Shown here: positions 6,640 to 12,625 of the stretch, piece after piece
Layout: every line of letters begins with the position of its first letter
Position numbering within the stretch: position 1 is the first letter of the stretch
Program-made: the position numbers and the translations under genes
Assembly: GCA_944342055.1 (NCBI GenBank)
Contig: CALVME010000095.1
Coordinates: 1 to 46,136, forward strand
Reading direction: 5' to 3'
Length of the DNA: 46,136 bases
Source of the DNA: an uncultured Clostridia bacterium
Lineage (GTDB): Bacteria > Bacillota > Clostridia > Christensenellales > Borkfalkiaceae
Notes under the pieces: model-generated
What the model was told of the DNA's origin: nothing
The model's database searches: none
Seen by the model: only the letters and a program-made list of their open reading frames with translations

Positions 6640-8916
6640 ATGGAAAAGAAACTGAAGATCAGAAATCTCGACTGCGCGGCATGCGCGGCAGAGTTGCAGG
6701 AACTGCTTGAAAAGACGGAGGGAGTCGCCTCCGCCGAGGTGAATTATGTGGCGCAGAGCGTGCGGATCGTCGCGGAAGACGAAGCGGCATGCGCGAGGGC
6801 GATCGAAGCGATCGCGGGATTTGAAGAGGTGGAGATCGTGCGCGAGGTCGAGCAGACCATCCGCCTGAAAAATCTGGACTGCGCGGCTTGTGCGGCAGAG
6901 CTCGAACACATCATCGCAGGGAAAGAGGGTGTCGAGCGCGTTTCGGTCAGCTTTGTCGATCAGAAGATCGTGCTTGTCGCAAGCGACGAGGGGTATCGGA
7001 ACGCAGTGCAGGCGGCGTCCTCCTTCGAAGAGGTCGAAGTGGTGACGGGCGAAGAGGAGAAGAAAAAGACTTCTCTCATTGCAGAGCACAAAAAGGATTT
7101 CATCTGCCTTGTGATCGGGCTTGCGTGCTTTGTGCCCGGTGCCGTGTTGCATTTTTTGGAGGGGACGGCGGCGTTCATCCTGTCGATCGTATTTCTGGCC
7201 GCATGTTATTTTGTCGTCGGACATCCCGTAATCAAAAAGTTTTTCAAAAGTTTCCGCTCCATCCGCGGCATATTCGATGAGAACACACTGATGACCATCG
7301 CTTCGATCGGAGCGTTCTGCCTCGGCGAATACGTGGAAGGCGCGGCCGTCATGCTGCTCTATCAGTTGGGCGAATTTCTGCAATCGATCGCGGTCGGTTC
7401 CTCCCGTCGCTCCATCGTCTCCCTGATGGAGCTGAAAAGCGACTATGCAACGTTGCTTTTGGACGGAGAACAAAAGACGGTTTCACCCGAACAACTGGAA
7501 GTGGGGGATGTCATTCTCGTCAAGTCGGGCGAAAAAATTCCTGCAGACGGCACGGTGATGAGCGGAGAGTCCGAACTTGATCTCAAATCGCTGAACGGCG
7601 AGGCTGTGCCTCGCCCCGTCGGGAAGGGGGACGAAGTGCTTTCCGGTTCGATCAACATCGGCGGCGCGCTGACTGTGCGCGTGACGCGCTGTTATGCGGA
7701 CAGTACCGTCGCAAAAATCCTCGAGCTTGTGGAAAATTCCGCTTCCAAAAAGGCAAAACCCGAGCAGTTTATCACAAAATTTGCGCGTATTTATACGCCC
7801 ATCGTCTTTGGGATCGCGCTCGTCGTGGGACTCGTCGTGCCCGGCGTGCTTGCGTTGGCGGGACAGCAGCCTGTGTTTGCCGAATGGGTCGTACGCGCGC
7901 TCAAGGCACTCGTCATTTCCTGTCCCTGCGCGCTGGTGATCTCCGTGCCGCTGTCATATTTCGGCGGCATCGGCGCATGCGCGAGATATGGGATCCTCGT
8001 CAAGGGGTCGACCTATCTCGATACGCTCTCGCAGATTGAAGTGGCGGCGTTTGACAAAACGGGAACGCTTACACGAGGCGACTTTTCCGTGGTCGGGGTA
8101 TGGGGGGATGAACGCACGCTTCCTATCGCTGCGGCGGTAGAGGCGCTCTCCGAACATCCCATTGCGAAGTCTTTGCGCAGGGAGACGCCTTACGTCGCGG
8201 AGAATGTGAAGGAGATCCCGGGCAAGGGGCTTTGCGCCTTCATTGACGGCAAAATCGCTCTCGTCGGCAATGCGGAGCTGTTGCACTCCTACCGAATCGA
8301 TTTTTCCGAGCGCGAAAGCGTTAGCACGCTTTTATACGTCGCATATGACGGACAATATCTCGGATGCATTGCCATTGACGATCAGGTCAAAGAGGACGCC
8401 AAAGAGGCGCTCGACGCACTCAAAAAATTGGGCGTAAAAGAGACCGTCATGCTGACGGGCGACCGAAAGGAGCGCGCGGAGATCGTCGCGAAAGAGATCG
8501 GACTCGATCGCGTCGGAGCTGAACTTTTGCCTGACGCCAAGCTGAACGCGGCGGAAGAGCTCAAAAGACGCGGGAAACTTCTGTATGTGGGCGACGGCAT
8601 CAACGACGCGCCCGTGATGACCGTCTCCGATTGCGCGATGTCGATGGGAAAACTCGGGTCAGACGCGGCGATCGAGGCTTCCGACGTGGTGTTGGTTTCC
8701 GACGCGCTCTCTTCGGTGCCGAAGGCGGTTCGGATCGCCAAACGCACGCGCCGCATTGTGACGTTCAACATCGTCTTTTCCATTGCGGTGAAACTGGTTG
8801 TGCTGATGCTGGGGTTGTGGGATCTCGTCAGTCTGTGGCTCGCCGTCTTTGCCGACGTCGGCGTGATGCTCATCGCGGTGGGAATCGCAATGCTCTCCCG
8901 CGCAAAAGTCAGGTAG
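6640..8916 (+). CDS. cadA: Zn/Cd/Pb-type P1B ATPase (CadA/ZntA family)
   Basis: 758 residues. Two N-terminal HMA domains each carry CAAC (Cys12/Cys15 and Cys81/Cys84). The ATPase core has the membrane CPC motif (428-430), the phosphorylation site DKTGT (Asp472), an HP dipeptide in EHPIAKSLR and the hinge GDGINDAP (Asp652, Asp656). The last helix contains FADVGVMLIAVGIAML with the Asp typical of the Zn/Cd/Pb subgroup (P1B-2) and not of copper pumps. It exports divalent soft metals across the cytoplasmic membrane. It has its own SD (GAAGGGG) 3 bases after the ArsR-type gene. The duplicated HMA with CAAC rather than CxxC of mixed type is mildly unusual. Confidence 0.93.
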   Translation: MEKKLKIRNLDCAACAAELQELLEKTEGVASAEVNYVAQSVRIVAEDEAACARAIEAIAGFEEVEIVREVEQTIRLKNLDCAACAAELEHIIAGKEGVERVSVSFVDQKIVLVASDEGYRNAVQAASSFEEVEVVTGEEEKKKTSLIAEHKKDFICLVIGLACFVPGAVLHFLEGTAAFILSIVFLAACYFVVGHPVIKKFFKSFRSIRGIFDENTLMTIASIGAFCLGEYVEGAAVMLLYQLGEFLQSIAVGSSRRSIVSLMELKSDYATLLLDGEQKTVSPEQLEVGDVILVKSGEKIPADGTVMSGESELDLKSLNGEAVPRPVGKGDEVLSGSINIGGALTVRVTRCYADSTVAKILELVENSASKKAKPEQFITKFARIYTPIVFGIALVVGLVVPGVLALAGQQPVFAEWVVRALKALVISCPCALVISVPLSYFGGIGACARYGILVKGSTYLDTLSQIEVAAFDKTGTLTRGDFSVVGVWGDERTLPIAAAVEALSEHPIAKSLRRETPYVAENVKEIPGKGLCAFIDGKIALVGNAELLHSYRIDFSERESVSTLLYVAYDGQYLGCIAIDDQVKEDAKEALDALKKLGVKETVMLTGDRKERAEIVAKEIGLDRVGAELLPDAKLNAAEELKRRGKLLYVGDGINDAPVMTVSDCAMSMGKLGSDAAIEASDVVLVSDALSSVPKAVRIAKRTRRIVTFNIVFSIAVKLVVLMLGLWDLVSLWLAVFADVGVMLIAVGIAMLSRAKVR

Positions 8917-8979
8917 TGCTCGGTGCGATATTATTTGATGCGCCGTACATACGGAACAATTGGTTGTTTTGACAGAAAA

Positions 8980-9014
8980 CCGTTCGGTAAAATGATTGCC
9001 GAACGGCTTTTTTT
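8980..9014 (+). terminator. Terminator after the P-type ATPase gene
   Basis: An 8-bp perfect stem CCGTTCGG/CCGAACGG (8980-8987, 8999-9006) followed by seven T residues. The -35 box of the next gene lies inside its loop and 3' arm. Confidence 0.8.
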
Positions 9015-9024
9015 GTGCTATAAT
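8996..9024 (+). promoter_or_regulatory. Promoter of the GNAT-RdgB gene, predicted leaderless
   Basis: TTGCCG (8996-9001), 17-base spacer, TATAAT (9019-9024). The ATG is at 9032, 7 bases after the -10 box, which puts the transcription start at or one base before the start codon. Confidence 0.8.
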
Positions 9025-9031
9025 ATGCGAC

Positions 9032-10087
9032 ATGATCAGAATCGCAACGAAGCAAGACATTGAAAATCTTCTCGCACTCTATGAGCAGGCTCGCGCGTTT
9101 ATGGGGCACAACGGGCTTGCACAGTGGCAGGGCGGCTATCCGCAGAAAGAGATCGTCGAAAACGATGTTTCGGCGGGACATACGCGCGTTTTTGAAGAGA
9201 ACGGAGAGATCCTCGGCTGTGCGGCTTTTATCGATCGTGAACCCGATTACGATGTCATTTACGACGGCAAATGGAAGACGCACGGGCGATTTATCGCCGT
9301 ACATCGAGTGGCTGTCGGCGCACGGAGAAAAGGCATCGCAAGCGCATTCTTTAAGGAAGCGTTGCGCGAAGCGGGCCGAAAGGGGTTTGCTTCAGTTCGT
9401 ATCGATACACACAAGGACAATGCGCCCATGCGCGCCGCGCTGGAAAAGAACGGTTTTACTTATTGCGGGAACATTCGCCTGAGCAGGGACGGCGAGTGGA
9501 GGGTCGCCTACGAAAAGGAGCGCCCCGTGCTCGTTGCGGCGACGGGGAATCGAGGCAAATTGCGCGAGATCGAAGAGCTCTTGCCCGAATATGTCATCGT
9601 TTCCCAAAAGCAGGCTGGATTCTTCGGTGAAGCGGAGGAAAACGGCAATACTTTTTTAGAGAACGCGATCATCAAAGCGAGGGCTGCTTCGGAAGCCTTG
9701 CAGCTTCCTGCGCTCGCAGACGACAGCGGCATCTGCTGCGTGGCGCTCCACGGCGAACCGGGTATTCACAGCGCTCGCTATGTGGGAAGACACGGGGACG
9801 ACGCGGCAAACAATGCGCTTCTTTTGAAAAATTTGGAAGGAAAGGACAGGAGCGCATACTTCTATTGTGCGGTCGCTCTGGTCTTTCCTGACAGCAGGAT
9901 TTTAAGCGGAGAGGGAAAGACGGATGGCTATATTTTAGAGCGTGCGGAAGGGGAAAACGGATTCGGATATGATCCGCTGTTCTTTTCCACAGAGCTGAAT
10001 AAGCCTTTCGGCATTGCGAGCGCGGAGGAAAAAAACAGCGTTTCGCACCGTTATCGCGCATTGAAGGAGCTTTCAGAAAAATTATGA
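9032..10087 (+). CDS. Fusion of a GNAT acetyltransferase and an RdgB/HAM1-type XTP/dITP diphosphatase
   Basis: 351 residues. Residues 1-160 are a GNAT domain: IRIATKQDIENLLALYEQAR, the acetyl-CoA region VHRVAVGARRKGIASAFFKEAL, and APMRAALEKNGF. Residues 164-351 are a complete RdgB: VLVAATGNRGKLREIEELL (nucleotide-binding N and K), LADDSGICCVAL (catalytic Asp), GEPGIHSARY, GENGFGYDPLF and SHRYRALK. RdgB clears ITP, XTP and dITP from the nucleotide pool. The ATG at 9032 begins right at the GNAT fold; no SD is present and the -10 box is 7 bases away. Its stop overlaps the start of the phosphodiesterase gene. RdgB next to a YfcE-type gene is a common Bacillota order, but the GNAT fusion is not one I know as standard. 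Confidence 0.9.
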   Translation: MIRIATKQDIENLLALYEQARAFMGHNGLAQWQGGYPQKEIVENDVSAGHTRVFEENGEILGCAAFIDREPDYDVIYDGKWKTHGRFIAVHRVAVGARRKGIASAFFKEALREAGRKGFASVRIDTHKDNAPMRAALEKNGFTYCGNIRLSRDGEWRVAYEKERPVLVAATGNRGKLREIEELLPEYVIVSQKQAGFFGEAEENGNTFLENAIIKARAASEALQLPALADDSGICCVALHGEPGIHSARYVGRHGDDAANNALLLKNLEGKDRSAYFYCAVALVFPDSRILSGEGKTDGYILERAEGENGFGYDPLFFSTELNKPFGIASAEEKNSVSHRYRALKELSEKL

Positions 10088-10554
10088 AGACGATGATCAT
10101 ACTTTCGGACACACACGGCAATCTCGCGGCAATCGAGAAATTGTCTCAAATTATGGATGAAAGCGATTATATCGTTCATCTCGGCGACGTCTCCTCGGAT
10201 ATGCGCGGCGCCACCGAGCGATACCCCGATAAAATCTATCGCTGTACAGGCAATTGCGACTTTACCTCAGTCGGCAACGAAATGACGCTGGAAGTCGAAG
10301 GGCATAAGATATTGTTGTGTCATGGACATAAATACGGAGTCAAGACAGGGCTTGCGGGGCTAGTGAACCGCGCCAAAGAGCTTTCCTGCGACATTGCGCT
10401 GTACGGGCATACGCATATCGCCCGCATCGAAGAGACAGACGGCGTGATGACGATCAACCCCGGATGCATGACGAGGTATGCCCTCGATAAGTCCTATTGT
10501 TATTTGTGCATCCACGGCGAAAAAGTTGTTCCGACCATAGTGAAGATACAATAA
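10084..10554 (+). CDS. YfcE/MJ0936-type metallophosphoesterase
   Basis: 156 residues, full length for this phosphodiesterase family. The metal-binding motifs are all present: D9-x-H11, G-D35, GNCD (56-59), H80-G-H82 and the terminal GHTH (108-111). It hydrolyses phosphodiesters using two metal ions such as Mn. The start overlaps the GNAT-RdgB stop (ATGA), so translation is coupled. No terminator with a clear stem follows; the tRNA promoter begins 50 bases downstream. Confidence 0.9.
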   Translation: MKTMIILSDTHGNLAAIEKLSQIMDESDYIVHLGDVSSDMRGATERYPDKIYRCTGNCDFTSVGNEMTLEVEGHKILLCHGHKYGVKTGLAGLVNRAKELSCDIALYGHTHIARIEETDGVMTINPGCMTRYALDKSYCYLCIHGEKVVPTIVKIQ

Positions 10555-10603
10555 AAAAATTCTTTTTTTCTTGAAAAAATTTCAAAAAATGCCTCTAAAA
10601 TGT

Positions 10604-10632
10604 TTGACATCCATAATGCGATTTGATATAAT
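10604..10632 (+). promoter_or_regulatory. Promoter of the tRNA cluster
   Basis: Full consensus TTGACA (10604-10609), 17-base spacer, TATAAT (10627-10632), 36 bases before the first tRNA gene. Such a near-perfect promoter fits a stable-RNA operon. Confidence 0.9.
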
Positions 10633-10668
10633 CATCGAGCATTAAGTTGTTAGGGCAAGGTTCGGAAC

Positions 10669-10742
10669 GCGGGTGTAGTTCAATGGTAGAATGGCAGCCT
10701 TCCAAGCTGCTTGCGTGGGTCCGATTCCCATCACCCGCTCCA
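10669..10742 (+). tRNA. tRNA-Gly (TCC)
   Basis: A complete cloverleaf. The acceptor GCGGGTG pairs with CACCCGC, the anticodon loop is CTTCCAA, and CCA is encoded. Confidence 0.95.
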
Positions 10743-10786
10743 CATTCACTTGACTCATTCGAAAAGCCTAAAGGACGAAAAGATAT

Positions 10787-10863
10787 GCGCCTGTAGCTCA
10801 GTTGGATAGAGCAACGGCCTTCTAAGCCGTGTGTCAGGGGTTCGAATCTCTTCAGGCGCACCA
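10787..10863 (+). tRNA. tRNA-Arg (TCT)
   Basis: A complete cloverleaf with acceptor GCGCCTG/CAGGCGC, anticodon loop CTTCTAA closed by ACGGC/GCCGT, and encoded CCA. Confidence 0.95.
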
Positions 10864-10872
10864 AAATTTTAT

Positions 10873-10950
10873 GGCGGGCGTAGCTCAGTTGGTTAGAGCG
10901 CCAGATTGTGGCCCTGGAGGTCGCAAGTTCGATTCTTGTCGCCCGCCCCA
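10873..10950 (+). tRNA. tRNA-His (GTG)
   Basis: The anticodon loop is TTGTGGC. The extra 5' G (position -1, base 10873) pairs with the discriminator C, the histidine identity element, and CCA is encoded. The anticodon stem closes with an A-C mismatch next to the loop where related tRNAs have A-T. Confidence 0.93.
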
Positions 10951-10960
10951 TAAAATTCAT

Positions 10961-11035
10961 TGGGGTGTCGCCAAGCGGTAAGGCACCGGATTTTGATTCC
11001 GATATTCGTAAGTTCAAATCTTGCCACCCCAGCCA
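10961..11035 (+). tRNA. tRNA-Gln (TTG)
   Basis: Acceptor TGGGGTG/CACCCCA, anticodon loop TTTTGAT, discriminator G, encoded CCA. Confidence 0.95.
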
Positions 11036-11040
11036 TACTT

Positions 11041-11116
11041 GGTCCTGTAGCTCAGTAGGTAGAGCACGTGACTTTTAATCACGGTGTCCCGGGTTCGAAT
11101 CTCGGCAGGATCACCA
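11041..11116 (+). tRNA. tRNA-Lys (TTT)
   Basis: Acceptor GGTCCTG/CAGGATC with one G-T pair, anticodon loop CTTTTAA closed by GTGA/TCAC, encoded CCA. A 9-bp hairpin (ATAAACAGA and complement) lies between this gene and the next tRNA and may guide processing. Confidence 0.95.
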
Positions 11117-11153
11117 AACGAAACATAAACAGAGTCTTCTGTTTATCATAGAT

Positions 11154-11229
11154 GCACCTTTAGCTCAGTTGGTAGAGCAACTGACTCTTAATCAGTGGGT
11201 CCCCGGTTCGAGTCCGTGAAGGTGCACCA
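11154..11229 (+). tRNA. tRNA-Lys (CTT)
   Basis: Acceptor GCACCTT/AAGGTGC, anticodon loop CTCTTAA, encoded CCA. Last gene of the tRNA cluster. Confidence 0.95.
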
Positions 11230-11238
11230 AAGTGGTAT

Positions 11239-11284
11239 AATCCGAATTATTTGCTGATAACCGGCGAATGATTCGGATTTTTTT
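11239..11284 (+). terminator. Terminator of the tRNA cluster
   Basis: A 9-bp perfect stem AATCCGAAT/ATTCGGATT around a loop of about 23 bases, followed by seven T residues. Confidence 0.8.
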
Positions 11285-11331
11285 ATTAGCGAAATAAAAC
11301 GGCAAAAATGTCGATATATCGGAGAGGCGCC

Positions 11332-12171
11332 ATGAAACAATCGGATGATTTTATTGTTTGCAGAGATTTTATCCATGCATTTGTAAAGGAACGGCTGGAA
11401 GGAAACATTCAAGAACTTATCAATTTTGATTTTTCTTCTTTGCGTGGCGACAGCCGCTATGGGTGTAACGGGCGCTCCTTTGATTGCGACGATACCAATC
11501 TAATGCGAGGAATAAGTTTTTTGCTTTGGGGAGAATCATTTCCTGACTTGACTTTATACGAAATTGGCCCCGGTAAGAAATATCGCGGTGATACCTTAAA
11601 TACATTCAATAGAGTCTTTGGTAAATTTGTTGCGGAGCAAAACACATGGGGAGGGGTAATCAAAAGCAATGCGTCCGATAATTTGCGAGAATCGGTAAAG
11701 AAATTTCATACCTCTTATCATCTAATCGGCAACTATATTTTACTGCCCAATGTTGCGGAATCTAATAAAAAGCGAGCATTTACACTAAATACGTATCGCG
11801 GAACGGCATATAAAGATTATTTTGATCTGTTCCCCATTCAGTTGGCAAACTGTCTTACCTCTTGCAACGGCGATAGACGTTTGACAAATTTGATTGAGCG
11901 AAATGATTTTTTCTTTTCCTGGCTAAAAGCAAACGGTGGATTATCATATTTTAAGGATCTGTGCTGGTTGGACGATTATTTTTTGCAATCCGTGCCTGAA
12001 AAGCTCTTTTCTCCCTATGCGTTTTGTCTGAGAAAACAACAAGAGTGGACAGCTGCTGAAAAGGCTGATTATACTAAATACATAGAAAGTTATATGATCA
12101 AGTCAACGACCATAATTCATAATCGTTCAAATAAAATGGTAAAACGACTTTCGGAAGTATGCCGAGCATAA
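11332..12171 (+). CDS. Unknown protein, weakly DUF6994-like, in AT-rich tRNA-flanking DNA
   Basis: 279 residues from ATG 11332, favoured over ATG 11308 because GGAGAGG lies 4 bases upstream. There are no membrane segments or signal peptide. Features such as INFDF, an LLWGESFPDL segment, YHLIGNYILLPN, a TYRG motif and DYFDLFPIQL resemble small cytoplasmic proteins of the DUF6994 type; I recall the pattern but could not test it. The gene is clearly more AT-rich than its surroundings (many TTT, AAT and ATA codons), stands alone after a tRNA cluster, and is followed by recombinase remnants. It is therefore likely cargo of a former integrated element. Function unknown. Confidence 0.7.
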   Translation: MKQSDDFIVCRDFIHAFVKERLEGNIQELINFDFSSLRGDSRYGCNGRSFDCDDTNLMRGISFLLWGESFPDLTLYEIGPGKKYRGDTLNTFNRVFGKFVAEQNTWGGVIKSNASDNLRESVKKFHTSYHLIGNYILLPNVAESNKKRAFTLNTYRGTAYKDYFDLFPIQLANCLTSCNGDRRLTNLIERNDFFFSWLKANGGLSYFKDLCWLDDYFLQSVPEKLFSPYAFCLRKQQEWTAAEKADYTKYIESYMIKSTTIIHNRSNKMVKRLSEVCRA

Positions 12172-12209
12172 AGCCAAACTTACAGTAACAGAAAATTATA
12201 TTATAATGA

Positions 12210-12302
12210 CAAGCTTCGTATTGCGTATTCGCAGTTCAGTCGTTGCTCAGTTCGTTTTTTAACGGCAGACTGACAATAACATTCAACTTCAAGGACGGCA
12301 CG
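12210..12302 (+). pseudogene. Remnant of a large serine recombinase C-terminal tail
   Basis: The plus frame reads a short open stretch with NGRLTITFNFKDGTQ. This is the motif found near the C-terminus of large serine recombinases, where a Tyr/Phe-rich strand FNYKDG(T/S) precedes the last residues. The same motif (VVFTFNYKDGS) occurs at the right edge of this window. Nothing upstream of 12207 continues the gene (a TGA lies there), so only the tail survives, joined to a tyrosine recombinase fragment on the other strand. Confidence 0.5.
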
Positions 12303-12505
12303 CAGAATTTTTTGAAATTCCAAAAGAACGCGTCGGGTACAGGCACGGAGCGAAACCCCGCGTCGCTTTTCGGTGTCTGTCCGATGCGCTTTTCGTCTGA
12401 ATATACGACGTTTTTCGTTGCACTCACTTTGCCGTCTTTCAGGTCTGCGGGAGTGAGCACAGACGCTTCGCCTGTCCGCAGACTTTTTAAGAAAAAGCGT
12501 TTGTT
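12302..12505 (-). pseudogene. Fragment of a tyrosine recombinase (phage-type integrase)
   Basis: The minus frame reads SLRTGEASVLTPADLKDGKV, then TPKSDAGFRSVPVPD. These match box I of the integrase catalytic domain (the G/S-L-R-x-G-E motif with the catalytic Arg) and the following beta hairpin (TPKT...R-x-(V/I)-P-(V/L)-P). The frame begins after a TAA, the N-terminal core-binding domain and the C-terminal H-x-x-R and Tyr motifs are missing, and the fragment runs into the serine recombinase tail on the opposite strand near 12302. It is a decayed piece of an integrase, 1 kb from a tRNA cluster. Confidence 0.7.
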
Positions 12506-12566
12506 TGATTATATTTTTGTAATATTCTGTGACTAAATAAAATTTTTTTTATTCTGCTCGCATGTA

Positions 12567-12595
12567 TTGACAAATATTTTCAATTATGTTAAAAT
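12567..12595 (+). promoter_or_regulatory. Promoter of the large lipoprotein gene
   Basis: TTGACA (12567-12572), 17-base spacer, TAAAAT (12590-12595) preceded by TGT. Confidence 0.8.
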
Positions 12596-12625
12596 GAAAT
12601 CGCTATTATGAATGGAGGTGACCCT

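Noticed and set aside
11117..11153. Inverted repeat between the two tRNA-Lys genes as an attachment site
   Set aside because: It is a simple 9-bp hairpin within a tRNA operon with no matching copy elsewhere in the window; a processing element is more likely.
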